From NCBI GenBank assembly GCA_963576725.1, contig OY755242.1:62624324-62688323 (forward strand): a stretch of DNA of 64,000 nt. The letters run 5' to 3'. Under the pieces are notes generated by a model. The model saw only the letters and a program-made list of their open reading frames with translations, made no database searches and was not told where the DNA came from. The position numbers and the translations under genes were made by a program. Below, piece after piece: positions 46,690 to 57,532 of this stretch. This DNA comes from Azorinus chamasolen. Taxonomy: Eukaryota; Mollusca; Bivalvia; Cardiida; Solecurtidae. Within the stretch, counting starts at the first letter, position 1. Every line of letters starts with the position of its first letter.

Positions 46690-46815
46690 TTTTAAGCTAA
46701 TAGTTTACAATTGCATATGTACACATGATAGTTTGATATTGTCGAAAAAACTGTAGAATCAGGTATATTATAATTCCATAAGCAAACAAAGCAGACCTTG
46801 GTTAGACGGCGCCTA
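46690..46815. mobile_element. T4-A left part
   Basis: ACTGTAGAATCAGGTATATT, CCATAAGCAAACAAAGCAGA, GACGGCGCCTACAGG; it then stops in the middle of the core. Confidence 0.5.
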
Positions 46816-47739
46816 CAGGATGATAAGTTGAAAAACAATTTAATAGGTTCACCAGATGTGATATATGGATAGTTTCTATGCAAAAAACAGTTTGGGATCG
46901 TTTTGTGGTTGATGTGACCTTGACATTAATATCCGACCTCAACTTTAGCAAATATCTGTCTGGTATACTAGTACACCAAATCATGATCCTGGGGTCGACA
47001 ATACTTATGACCTATGATTCTTTAGATTTTCCTTAACATAAATAGGAAAAACACATATCTCACAAGAGTCCAACACGTTACGTTGTGGCGAAGGTGACAT
47101 TATTCTTATGATGCCTTCCTGTTCACGAGCGCTTAATGTGTTAAATTTGAAATGGATACGAACAGTAGTAAAAAGCAAACAGGCCGTACACCATTTATAA
47201 TGTAAATGTTTCGCAGACTTCATGAATAGTTCAGTTATGTTGGTGACTATGTTTATGATCATGTATTCATACAGAGCAGAACGGACGCTGCCTGTTGAAC
47301 AAACATTCCACTCTCCTCCGTAAAACTAGCAACAAAAGAATGTTGTTGAACAACTATTATTTTGTGATACAAGTCGCTTTCGCTCATATATTTGCCCGTA
47401 CCTTCGTCGGAGTAGTTATTTCGAATAGTTTCATTCCATTATACAACAATGTCACACCAAAACTGTCGCTACAATTGTAAAACCTTTTGAAGGTATTCAT
47501 AATTTTGTGCCACAGGATATTGCCATTTTGTTTTCCCAACAATTCTACCATGTTATAATAAAAGGTCTTTGGAAATTCTATCAACTTCATTCCATATAGA
47601 CGCTGCACTCCAGTTTGACACCGATATCATCTGAAAAAACGCCGCCTTACTTAAACCCATTACATGTGCATGTGTATAATTACTTTTAGGTTGCGTAAGC
47701 AGTATGTGCTACCTATCGTAGTAAAGAGTAAATCCTCTA
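46816..47739. other. No recognised feature
   Basis: No shared repeat or coding signal seen. Confidence 0.4.
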
Positions 47740-47951
47740 CTCCATGAATATTCATGTAAGAAATATCGATGTCATCAATATGAATTAGGTAAGCATTTAT
47801 AACAGCAAATGAACACCTGAAAGTTTGGCCATAACAGAAACTGTAGAGTCATATCTACATTATTCCATAAGCAAACAGAGCAGAAGCCGTCTGATCTGGA
47901 TCTACTCTGTTTGCAAAGGCGTAAAAAGGTGTATGTATGGAGTAAAGGGTT
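47740..47951. mobile_element. T4-A miniature element, core shortened
   Basis: CTCCATGAATATTCATGTAA at left, AACTGTAGAGTCATATCTAC, core GCAAACAGAGCAGAAGCCGT with the left arm cut, right tip GTATGTATGGAGTAAAGGG. Confidence 0.65.
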
Positions 47952-48645
47952 GTGATAAGAGCCGTGGACTGACATTTCAGATGCGCATGTTTATGTCCTT
48001 GCTATCAAGTACAATATCGGTTGACTCCAATAGCATTCAATTCATGTAGCAAACAAGGTTATTACATGTATTCCGCTAGTAACTGATATGAGGGATTTGA
48101 TATAATCCTCAATTTGTATTAAAGACATCGGTGATATACAGGTCCCCATTAAGATTCCATTAAGATACACGGTATTACAGGATATAAAGTAAAGTAGATT
48201 TGCATATCAGTATAACAAACGGCATTGGTATTTTTGTTATGATTTTACAGTTCATGCCCTTTCATGCAAATGCCTGTTATGAGCCACTGTATGACTTTGG
48301 GCTCCTAAAGCAACCCTTTCGTCAAAGCCTGCTCTGTTCGTCTTGTAACAGTGTTTTTGTTTCGTTTAGCTGTGCCTTTGTTATTTGTTTTAGACATCCC
48401 CAAATACTTATGGTAGGATTTTTGGATTTTGGAATAGTCCATTTGAAAATTAAGCGTAGAAAGTAATAATACTCGTTCAGTTACTGAGAAAATATAACAG
48501 ACCGTTATCTTGTAGGCAGAAAATATGAAAATTGCATAAAATCAAACATTAATTTATCCATACCATGTAAGAAAACCCTTTTCCATGTTGAGGGGGAACA
48601 GCAAACAGTTGCTGTTAAAAAAGGTTGACATCAATGGGTTTAGTA
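47952..48645. other. No recognised feature
   Basis: An 88-residue plus-strand frame (48200-48466) has no motif I recognise. Confidence 0.35.
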
Positions 48646-48702
48646 ATAGTGCAGATCCCTGGCCTGAAAGAGTCCTCTGATCTGGGTCTATACTCATTCA
48701 AA
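48646..48702. repeat. T4-type hairpin core
   Basis: AATAGTGCAGATCCCTGGCC, AGAGTCCTCTGATC, mirror CTGGGTCTATACTCATT. Confidence 0.45.
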
Positions 48703-49239
48703 CAGCTCGATTACAATTTGCCAATAAATGTTATAAATGGCGGTTTCTCTTCGTATAAAAAGTGTGTCATGGGGGAAGTGGATATTGCATGTTTCCAAGT
48801 AATGTAGATCAAAATAATTCGCATAAAGCATAATTTAATCAGGGTCTACATAGTTCGCCACTTAACCGAATGGAAAACTTGTACAGTAATACGTGGCTTA
48901 TACATTCCAGTTATAAAGACGCGTGATATTCCAAATGCCAATTAAGTTGAAAGGGTTGCGTGGTTAGGGTTAGGCATAAAACAATGGACATATATCAGTT
49001 GATTAAATCATTATTGGAACTTGTTCTCGATACGTGATGGTTAACTAGCTGTTCGAGGTCTTGGATCTGAGGTCATTCACAAGTGGGTCAAATGTTTAGT
49101 GAAAAATAAAAATGATCTCAGGCTCAAGTTCAGAAGTATTATAACCTTGGGACCAGGTTAAAAAGTTTCAATGACATGAAAATGCCAGCACGTGCAGCAA
49201 TACCTTAGACACTGTTAAACGTCTGCAAATAAATATATT
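48703..49239. other. No recognised feature
   Basis: No shared repeat or coding signal seen. Confidence 0.4.
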
Positions 49240-49243
49240 TTAA

Positions 49244-49485
49244 CCCTTCGCTTGCTATTCACGTCAATATACCTGCCTGTAAATAGTGAAGACCCAGATG
49301 AGACAGCTCCTGCGGGAGCTGTCTCATCAGGGTCTGCACTATTTACAAGTTGATTGTGCAACCAGTGCACTCCACAGCAATGATTGCACAGCGAAATACT
49401 TGTACACAGTGAAGACATATGTAAATATACAACAGGGCATGGGTAAAGAAGGAGAAATGTATTTTATAATTCAGCAAGAGAATGG
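49244..49485. mobile_element. T4-F miniature element with TTAA duplication
   Basis: TTAA at 49240-49243 and 49486-49489; tips CCCTTCGCTTGCTATTCAC and ATTCAGCAAGAGAATGG. Inner length 242 bp. Confidence 0.85.
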
Positions 49486-49513
49486 TTAAATGTAGGAAAA
49501 TAAAATGCTGCTT

Positions 49514-49592
49514 TTACAAACAGTGTAGATCAAGATCAGACGGGGCTTTGAGCGGAACCCTGTGATCAAAGTATGTACTGTTCGTCTACCAT
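49514..49592. repeat. T4-type hairpin core, diverged
   Basis: ACAAACAGTGTAGATCAAGA and mirror TGATCAAAGTATGTACTGTT. Confidence 0.45.
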
Positions 49593-49999
49593 GCGCTACT
49601 ATCACATATACATTTCATACTGGATGGGCATTACTGCTAAATAGTGTCCAACTATTCCACTTTAAAACAAAAATCAATATTGTATCATATTGTATATCTA
49701 TTGTATATCCTTCATTGTCTGGATAGATAACCATGCGGTTCGTTCCGGTAAGTGAAGCCATCCATGTGAAGCGCATTTGAACGCACATATCCAGTGTGAA
49801 AAGCGCTTTATAAATGTGGTATTATAATTATAACAAGGGCATGTTGTATTGCTATGCAAGACATGAGTCCCCCACCGGACTGAAAAAAACCCTCCACTCT
49901 CCCCACCCCACTCACCCATGGTGTGGTTGACCATGGTATATACATGACCACCTGAATGGTATTAGTACCTACTTTCACACAGTTAATCAGTAAATAAAA

Positions 50000-50868
50000 A
50001 GTTATTGTCCCGACAAGAAAATATGAAAAAGTGGAGTAACTCCAAAAATATTGATGCTAGAGTTATTGCCTTTGTGCATGACACTACACCTCATCATGCT
50101 TGTTCCATATGAGAAGTTTCAAATCAATTGAACCAGTACATAAAGAGTTATGAACTGGATAAGAAAACATGAAAAAGGGGAATAACTCCAAAAATATAGA
50201 TGCTAGAGTTATGGCCCTTGTGCATGACACTACCCCTCATCATGATTGTTCCATATGTGAAGTTTCAAATCAATTGAACCAGTAGATAAAGAGTTATTTT
50301 CCGGACAAAAACATATGAAAAAGGGGAATAATATATTGATGCTAGAGTTATGGCCCTTGTGCATGTCACTACTCCTCATCATGCTTCTTCAATGCGTGAA
50401 GTTAAAATGAATTTGGCCTACATTTGTAGAAGATATGGCCCGGACACTAAGCGTGACAGACGGACTGACAAGATAATATTAAACAGGGGAAGAACTCAAA
50501 AATATTGATGCCAGAGTTATGGCCCTTGTGCATGACACTACCCCTCATCATGATTGTTCTATATGTGAAGTTTCAAATCAATTGAACCAGTAGATAAAGA
50601 GGTATTGTCCGGACAAAAAAATATGTAAAAGGGGAATAACTCCAAAAATATTGATGCTAGAGTTATGGCCCTTGTGCATGACACTAGACCTCATCATGCT
50701 TCTTCAATGTGTGAAGTTATAATGAATTTGGCCTAACTTTGTAGGATATATGGCCCGGACAAGAAGCGTGACAGACGGACAGACGGACAGACAGACGGAC
50801 GGACAGACAGACGGACAGACGGAATCGAGCAAACCTATAGTCCCCCAACCGGTAACCGGTAGGGGACT
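50000..50868 (+). mobile_element. Pearl-like element with about 145-bp core repeats
   Basis: Five units contain AAAATATTGATGCTAGAGTT or close forms near 50043, 50188, 50332, 50497 and 50642, each followed by GGCCCTTGTGCATGACACTA. A GACAGACGGACAGACG microsatellite (about 50766-50824) follows, then the terminal hairpin AGTCCCCCAACCGG/CCGGTAGGGGACT. A related string GAGTCCCCCACCGG at 49865 may mark the left end. Plan as in the other two pearl-like elements. Confidence 0.6.
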
Positions 50869-51127
50869 AATAATAATATTGAAATCTTAAATGGTTGCTG
50901 CAAAGTGCAAAATACGTAAAGCGTTGCAACAACCCCCTTGATCATGTTCAAGATAACATCACCTTTAAAGTTTAACCAGTAGCCTTCAGTAAGCCTTCAG
51001 TAACTGACAATCGGTGGCTCATCAAAATCTGACATCAAGCAATATTCACATACTTCAGATCCCTTTAAGCTTTTAGGAAACTATTGGTTCAGTGTCAAAA
51101 CAACCTGTGACCACGTGAGATGCCTAG

Positions 51128-51306
51128 TACAGTAAAACCTCTCTTAACCGGGCGTTAGAATTAGTGCAGATATCGGTCTTGGGGACAGGTGACAGCTTTC
51201 CTAAAGGAGCTTTCTCCATGACTTTCACCCTTCATTAAGCAGTCACCTGCCTAAAATATCTAACTTCTTCTCTACTAGAATTCCGGTTAAGAGAGGTTAT
51301 ACTGTA
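51128..51306. mobile_element. TA-C miniature element, core reduced
   Basis: Tips TACAGTAAAACCTCTCTTAA and TTAAGAGAGGTTATACTGTA are clean mirrors. The left part of the palindromic core is missing. Confidence 0.75.
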
Positions 51307-51329
51307 TATATTAATCCCACAGTTACATT

Positions 51330-51456
51330 CAGAGCTACAGATAAAGGTGCGTACCCAAAATCTACAATCGTCATTTCTCCACCAAACCCTATATGCATAG
51401 TAAATAGTTATTCTTGACAATATCTTAATTTACGCATTTTATGTGGAACTCTGTAC
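51330..51456. mobile_element. Element G, right arm of palindrome deleted
   Basis: CAGAGCTACAGATAAAGGTG end, TCATTTCTCCACCAAACCCT, then a jump to TTATTCTTGACAATATCTTA and the other end TTTATGTGGAACTCTG. Confidence 0.65.
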
Positions 51457-51500
51457 GTTACTTGGCGTCTTATCTGGATTCATGTTGTTTGCAAATGCAA
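51457..51500. repeat. T4-B right-arm fragment
   Basis: GGCGTCTTATCTGGATTCAT then GTTGTTTGC, the right arm of the B core. Confidence 0.4.
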
Positions 51501-51527
51501 GCCAGATAGCTCTAAGTATGATAACAG

Positions 51528-51682
51528 TTATGACGGATATAACGAAATATTGCATAAAACAAAACAAAATTTATTTCCCCTCTCTAATTAACATATAGTA
51601 AAATGGACCTGATATAACGAAATTTGGATATAACGAAAGAAAGCAGAGTGTCCCGAGGACTTTATAAATGAGCTGCACTGTA
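51528..51682. repeat. Possible pogo-type fragment
   Basis: GACGGATATAACGAAATATT and GGACCTGATATAACGAAATT recall the tips of pogo/Tigger miniature elements; the end is CTGCACTGTAG. Confidence 0.35.
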
Positions 51683-52272
51683 GTTTTATGTAACATGTTT
51701 TATTTCCTCATTGTGCCTTTCAAGAGCGTTTCCTCATGCTATTAAACATATATTGCCAAGCTGGGGCGCTATTTATCATTTTCATCATGTATGGTCACGA
51801 CCAGAAGCACATAAATGTTGTTTAACTTGCAGTTGTTTTGTGAAGCTACGGTAATTTCACATCACTGAATTTCGCATCACTGTTTTATGTCATGGGGCAT
51901 TGGTTATGGTTAAAACTATATTGCCAGTGTTTCGTATGGACCAACCCGTACCAAAGGTTGTACCCACCTTCATGTCATAACCCAATGCTTATAACCCTTT
52001 TTCCTGCAGAATAATATATAAACAGTAATGGTACAATGTATCCGAATACTACTAAATCCTTAGAAAACCGCCGACTTTTTAAGAGACAAATGTTTCGTCA
52101 ATGTTTAAAGGAAGTCGGTTCCTAATCTACTTCATAACAACACTGTGTATATTCATTAGATGTTTCTACAATTGCTAGCACATGTCAGTTGAAAGTGAGA
52201 AGAAACTCGATAGATATAGTCTGCAGTGAAACAGTTGATCAAAGGGACTTAGTACAGTATACATATTTGACT
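51683..52272. other. No recognised feature
   Basis: No shared repeat or coding signal seen. Confidence 0.4.
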
Positions 52273-52377
52273 CAAATCTGACCAATCAAAAACTTGAGAA
52301 CTCAAATCGGACCAATCAAAAGCTTGATAACGAACTCAGACTCAACTAAAAAGCTTTATAAGCATGGACCGTGAAGT
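52273..52377. mobile_element. Element H half copy
   Basis: ACTCAAATCTGACCAATCAA, AACTTGAGAACTCAAATCGG, then AACGAACTCAGACTCAACTA and TTTATAAGCATGGACC. Confidence 0.65.
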
Positions 52378-52419
52378 CATTATGTTGCAAAACATTGACG
52401 CAAATAGGAGCAGAGTTTT

Positions 52420-52463
52420 TAAGAACCTGTTTTAGGCGACCATTCATGAATTAAACATAAGAG
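52420..52463. mobile_element. TA-D left tip, host of the retroelement insertion
   Basis: AGAACCTGTTTTAGGCGACC then ATTAAACATAAGAGT, the first 45 bp or so of TA-D. The rest of the same element appears at 55560, after the retroelement. Confidence 0.6.
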
Positions 52464-55045
52464 TCTGCATATCAGTGTCGAAATCGTAAACTAAACAATT
52501 TTTTATACCAACACTTTCGGAAATCTGGCCATTCTTTTAAAGATGTTTTAATACAAATTGTTGAGCATATAACATATGATAAGGAGGCGACTAGTAGCTT
52601 TAAATCGAAAGCTAGATTTATATCTGAATTAAATTGGATCAACAAATTGCAAACACCTTTTCCTTTAGGACTGAATGATAATATTTACCAGACTGGAAAT
52701 ATTTCAAAAGAACCAGATATAGATATTTTTTCATTTTTTTCTATGAGAAAACGCAAATCTCGATCGCATGGCATTCGCAAAAATGGTAGTATTAAACGAA
52801 AATCTCGTTTGAAAATGACTCTTCTTGATCTACATACTTTACGCCTAACTTCGGGTAAACATGCCATGCATTCTAGACTTTCCTCCTTATCTATATGTTC
52901 ATTAAAAGAAATTGACGAGCAAGCCGATAAAATTATTTTTCGATCAGATCCTCTCATAGGAACGGCTAGTTTGATACAAAGCTTTACTCTACATGTTCTC
53001 AGACCGCATATCGACAAATTATCTGAACACCAAAGATTCTTCTTGAAAATTCCTTTTATTAATAAAGGTATTGATTTTATTGACCTCCAAAGTATTTTTA
53101 GAGACAAAAATGTAATTGACACTATTCCTAAATACTTTAAAAATACAGAACCACCTATCATCTGCTACAAATATAACAAACCCATCAGAAATACAATTTT
53201 CAACTATAATAAAATTGTGGCCGACCTTAATATTAATTATAATATTCCTGATAATTGAGATTGCGCCACCTCAAAATTTTGCTATTCTCCGGCTGGTCAT
53301 GTGATTACTGGTAATTTTGAGATAATTAAAGATAAACGTCTACGATCTCTTTTGAATAAAGGTCCCAAATATAGAATACCATCCTTGATAGATTTTAACT
53401 CTTGTCGAGTTCAGATTGCGGAGGCTTTACAAAATTTTAGTATTAAATGGTGTCGAAGAGAACATGTTGAGTCTAATGCCCTTTCTTGTTGGAAAAAACT
53501 AATTTTTGATATAATTGATAAACGCATTTCCTTTTACAGCTCTAATAAACACCTTCTTCCACCTAACCCTAGAACTTTAGACATCTTAAAAAGGGTTTAC
53601 AGGATTTCCATTCAAAATACGTTTTTGTTCCTGCTGATAAGGCATCTAATAATGTGATTATTATTTGACGATTACATTATATCGATGTCTTGAAGCAGGA
53701 AATTATTAATACCAAGTCATACATTTCAGTTACCACTGACGAAAAGACCATCATTTCAGACCATGTCAAAAAGTGTGAACAATTTGGAACTGATATTAAA
53801 ATTACACAACATAAACTTCCTACTATGTATTGGTTACCAAAACTACATAAAAACCATATAAAGCGCGTTTCATTGCAAATTCTAGTTCATGTACAACTAC
53901 TAAATTGTCTATACTTTTGACTTCTTGTTTAACGAAGGTAAAGGAACATGTAAAATTTTACTGTGATAAGACATGAAAATTCTGGAATAAATCTCTTCTG
54001 GTCTATTAAGAACTCTTCAGAAGTCTTAAACAAACTTAAGAACAAAAGGTATCTTGCATCCACTGTAAGCACGTACGATTTTTCTACTCTGTACACAACT
54101 CTTCCTCATAATTTAATTAAGGATAAGCTTACTAACTTGATCCAGAAAGTATTTGCCCGAGAAAAAACATCATTCTTGGCATGTAATGCTGAAAAAGCTT
54201 TCTTTACTGACGAGCAAATGAAATATTACACCAATTGGACTTGCTCAGAAGTTTGCGAAGCACTAACCTTTCTTTTGGATAACATATTTGTACGTTATGG
54301 GAATGCTATATACCGTCAGGTAATTGGTATTCCCATGGGTACGAATTGTGCACCACTTGTCGCAGATTTGTTTTTGTACTGCTATGAGAGAGATTTCATG
54401 TTGAGTTTGAATCCTCAATCACAAGAAGATGTTATAAAAGCCTTCAATGAAACTTGTCGGTATTTGGATGATATTTTTAACTTAGATAACCCTTTCTTTG
54501 ATGCTCTGATTCCTACAATTTATCCTAAAGAACTCAAATTGAATAAAGCTAACCCGTCCGACAATTATGCAGCGTTTCTTGACCTAGACCTTAAAATTAA
54601 TAATGGAATGATTTCTTCTAAAATATATGACAAAAGAGATGATTTTGATTTTAATATTGTAAATTTTCCTCATCTTGACGGGGATGTTCCCCGTGCTCCA
54701 TCTTACGGGGTTTATATATCTCAACTTATTCGTTTTGCTAGAGCTTGTTCATCTATTGACGATTTTAACAGTCGAAATCTCATTTTAACTGAAAAACTGC
54801 TTAAACAAGGATATAGATACAATAAACTAAGAAAAACTTTCTCTAAATTTTACTATCGAAATCTCTCGCTTATTGGCAAGTACAAATGTAATCTCAAGGT
54901 ACTTTTGCGACACGGTATTTCACATCCTGAATTTTATGGTGATGTGATTTACAAACTTCGTAAAATTATTGGACATACCCATTTTCTCACTTTGTTCATC
55001 GAATATATAAAACAATTTGCATGTACGCCGACAATAAAGGTTTAG
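52464..55045 (+). pseudogene. Decayed GIY-YIG/reverse transcriptase polyprotein
   Basis: The first frame (open from 52461, stop at 53256-53258) begins with YQHFRKSGHS and SELNWINKLQTPFPLGLND, the terminal signature of GIY-YIG domains (catalytic Glu codon 52626-52628). A basic stretch RKRKSRSHG follows. The reverse transcriptase is best kept in 53963-55045: motif A YDFSTLYTT (Asp codon 54077-54079), QVIGIPMGTNCAPLVAD (54317-54367) and catalytic YLDD (54461-54472). It is broken by an in-frame TGA at 53256, a frameshift near 53590, a TGA at 53666, a frameshift near 53850 and another near 53972, so no intact protein can be made. Both in-frame TGA codons fall where relatives appear to have tryptophan (recalled, not aligned). 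It would have primed reverse transcription at nicked chromosomal DNA. Confident as to family, less so for exact lineage. Confidence 0.8.
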
Positions 55046-55559
55046 TACTCTATGAAGGCGACCTCTTAAATCCAGAAATGGAAGGAGAACGTCGGATATC
55101 TGTACTATTTCATTTTTGTCGTACCCTTTATTACTTTTCTACAGTTACTCTGTTTGCAGCTCAATCATTGAGTACACTAGCGATAGGTGGATACAGTATG
55201 TTCAATTAAATGTTTTTTTGTTATACATGCACTTTACCACTGTATTTGCTGTCGCGGTTGTTGTAGATTAGTCGGAGAGGGGATACGTTTATTTACACTG
55301 TTTGTCTTTTAGGATGGGGATGGAATAAGGGTGAGGTTGGGCGCCCATAAACCGGTTTAAACCCCCGGTGACTTTTGTCACTGACCGTTCCAAGGCGGTA
55401 CTTCCATCTTCCTCCTATTGTATGTTTGTTTTGTCTTTGTGCGTCTCTTGTTGTGTTTTTTTCTACCTATGTACATTTGCTGTTTCCTTGTGTTGCTGTT
55501 CGGGCGAGTGTTTGTTCTGTATGTGGTGTTTCCTGCATGACTCATTTTTGTACTTTTAA
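52464..55559 (+). mobile_element. Penelope-like retroelement of Naiad type, 5'-truncated
   Basis: Contains, in order, the C-terminal end of a GIY-YIG endonuclease, a basic linker, a reverse transcriptase and a 3' tail. This permuted order, endonuclease before reverse transcriptase, is what is known for the Naiad/Chlamys lineage of Penelope-like elements. It is flanked by the two halves of one TA-D miniature element (52420-52463 and 55560-55656), which fixes its extent to about 3.1 kb. The 5' end is cut inside the endonuclease, as is usual for target-primed retroelement copies. The tail after 55045 shares blocks with five other truncated tails in the window. No clear target duplication is visible. 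Confidence 0.75.
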
Positions 55560-55656
55560 CAAGCAGATAGTTGCTTCATGCAGGACGAAAAACTCCATAT
55601 AGGAGATCATGAATAAAACCTCTTTTTAATGGTCGCTTAAGACAGGTTCTACTGTA
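55560..55656. mobile_element. TA-D right part, host of the retroelement insertion
   Basis: AAGCAGATAGTTGCTTCATG, a shortened core (ACTCCATATAGGAGATCATG) and the right tip GCTTAAGACAGGTTCTACTG then TA. Confidence 0.65.
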
Positions 55657-55830
55657 AATCTTTGATTTATTACTTTCAGTTCCAGTTGTAATTAAAATTG
55701 TTTGTTTAGACACCGTATATGCATAATTGATTTCACTATTTTGAGGAAATTAATTTGCATCTATAGATGAGAAGATACAATAAATATCAAAACAAATTCA
55801 ATATTATTCGTCAGTAAATACCATTTGAAA

Positions 55831-56082
55831 TACAGTTGAATTTCGATAGCATTAACCCCCCGAGGGATTCGAGATAGTACATGTTTAAGTTCTCCGATTT
55901 CTAATCTGAACAATTCAGCATTACTTTTGAGTTGCTTTAAGCAGTCACGTGTGTTTCAGGATATGCGTAATGATACATTTTAGAAAAATTATGTATTGTA
56001 ATTTTTGGACGGACCGACCATTTACTTAGAGTTATCCCGACGTTCGAGTTATCCGAGTTCGCGATATCGAAGTTGAACGATA
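55831..56082. mobile_element. TA-N miniature element, eroded
   Basis: TACAGTTGAATTTCGATAGC left tip, AATTCAGCATTACTTTTGAG with half a core, right tip GCGATATCGAAGTTGAACG. Confidence 0.6.
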
Positions 56083-56511
56083 TAATGAGAAAGGGACTGA
56101 AAGTGTAATTATTACGTGTCTTTAAACTGCCAAATGTTAATCTTTATTCATGCTAATCAGTAAATGGATGTTATGTCGAAAAAACTAGAAAATGGATTGC
56201 TACGGAAACCAACGGAACAGCATTCGCCATTGGCCGGAATCTGTCGTAAGATTCAAATTTACATGCCGGAAATAATAATTCGATGTATATGTATTATGTA
56301 GGCAAACAACCAGTGTCAACCATTGTACATGTGGTAACAACCTAATTAATATTCAAAGCGTTGTTCCGAAATAGAATCGGAGTCATTCAGAACTTGGCCG
56401 AAGATGTCCGCTGATTTCCGTACAAAATCCCCGTTTCTAAAAAGGAGGCTCCTTTTAAAGAATTTAGCAGTATTCGGATAGAGATACTATTTAGCTGAAC
56501 AAATATATCTC
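56083..56511. other. No recognised feature
   Basis: No shared repeat or coding signal seen. Confidence 0.4.
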
Positions 56512-56681
56512 ATACTTAAACTGCTCTGATCTAATATTTCGACCACTAAGGGCCTTTGTCAAAGATTATCATGTCAAAATACACGTCACATTTTTGTTAC
56601 ATGCATTCAGCCATAAAATCAAAGAGAATAATGTTGATCCAGCGTCGTCATGGTGACATTGGGTTGTTTTTTAAAATGTCA

Positions 56682-56716
56682 TGACGTCATTAAAATGACG
56701 TCATCAAATGACGTCA
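56682..56716. promoter_or_regulatory. Three CRE-type palindromes in left arm
   Basis: TGACGTCA at 56682-56689, 56696-56703 and 56709-56716, spaced 13-14 bp. The sequence is the consensus cyclic-AMP response element for CREB/ATF proteins. They lie in the 3' tail of the retroelement copy; regulation is inferred only. Confidence 0.5.
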
Positions 56717-56730
56717 TGGGTGCAACGACG

Positions 56731-57249
56731 TCATGCATGCATTAGCGCATTATCCTCTTTGATGTTACAGCCAAATGGTCTGTACGTTCTCAGCCTCCAT
56801 ATCCAATCGGTTTCATGGATCTGTCTTTCAGTTCTACATGCATGGAACATCCGTTTCAAAACTACAAATCTCACATCATCACTGCTATGACCACCGATTC
56901 CAAAATGTCTGTTTATTGGCTTCTCTCTCTCATGCCTCACATCACTCAAATGTTCTTTCATTCTCTCCCGAATTTCTCTCTCAGTTTCACCGACATACAC
57001 CATTATATCGCATTTACTGCATTTAATTGCATATACTACATTTCTTTCTCTACAGTTAATATTGGTAGACACATTGTAAACTGATTGCCTATTTGTGTCA
57101 CTTATACTTGACATTTCAAGAATACTGCAAGTAGCACAACCCTGTGAACAGACTGTATTGCTTGGTCTAACAATCCTGTTAGTTTTTGAATGCACCAGTG
57201 TGTCACATAGATTTTTATCACGTATTCCAACAACTGCCAATCGTAGCAT
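56731..57249 (-). CDS. GIY-YIG endonuclease domain of a Penelope-like element, partial
   Basis: A 172-residue open frame, 5'-truncated: its first ATG is only the first available in the fragment, and the reverse transcriptase that should precede it is missing. Cysteine pairs at 34-41 (CSQGCATC) and 66-80 (CRERNVVYAIKCSKC) precede the GIY-YIG core. The core shows VVYAIKC (71-77), VYVGET (84-89), the conserved arginine region RERMKEH (94-100), HFGIGGHSSDD (115-125) and ETDWIWRLRTYRPFGCN (146-162) with catalytic Glu146. It ends ten residues later, as is typical of C-terminal endonucleases in canonical Penelope-like elements, where the domain nicks target DNA. The frame is intact and shows no decay within this fragment. 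It could not mobilise by itself. Confidence 0.7.
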   Translation of the reverse strand: MLRLAVVGIRDKNLCDTLVHSKTNRIVRPSNTVCSQGCATCSILEMSSISDTNRQSVYNVSTNINCRERNVVYAIKCSKCDIMVYVGETEREIRERMKEHLSDVRHEREKPINRHFGIGGHSSDDVRFVVLKRMFHACRTERQIHETDWIWRLRTYRPFGCNIKEDNALMHA

Positions 57250-57254
57250 TCAAG

Positions 57255-57518
57255 CGTGATAAAAATCTATGTGAAATTCGGGAGAGAATGAAAGAACATT
57301 TGATTGATGTGAGGCATGAGAGAGAGAAGCCAATAAACAGACATTTTGGAATCGGTGGTCATAGCAGTGATGATGTGAGATTTGTAGTTTTGAAACGGAT
57401 GTTCCATGCATGTAGAACTGAAAGACAGATCCATGAAACCGATTGGATATGGAGGCTGAGAACGTACAGACCATTTGGCTGTAACATCAAAGAGGATAAT
57501 GCGCTAATGCATGCATGA
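57255..57518 (+). pseudogene. Second GIY-YIG copy with internal deletion
   Basis: The plus-strand copy reads RDKNLC and then jumps directly to EIRERMKEHL, where the left copy has about 76 more residues between, including the cysteine pairs and the VYVG strand. The remaining 82 residues match the left copy except Ile for Ser once. The GIY-YIG active site is therefore incomplete. The reading frame is kept across the junction. The deletion is about 227 bp with a short GA microhomology at the joint. Confidence 0.7.
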
Positions 57519-57532
57519 CGTCGTTGCACCCA

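Noticed and set aside
49215..49489. Repeated frames with SADPDETAPAGAVSSGSSLF, also near 29.1 and 46.0 kb
   Set aside because: They are translations of T4-F miniature elements, one in each orientation.
52685..53161. 158-residue minus-strand frame
   Set aside because: Shadow of the plus-strand retroelement frame, which has the recognisable family sequence.
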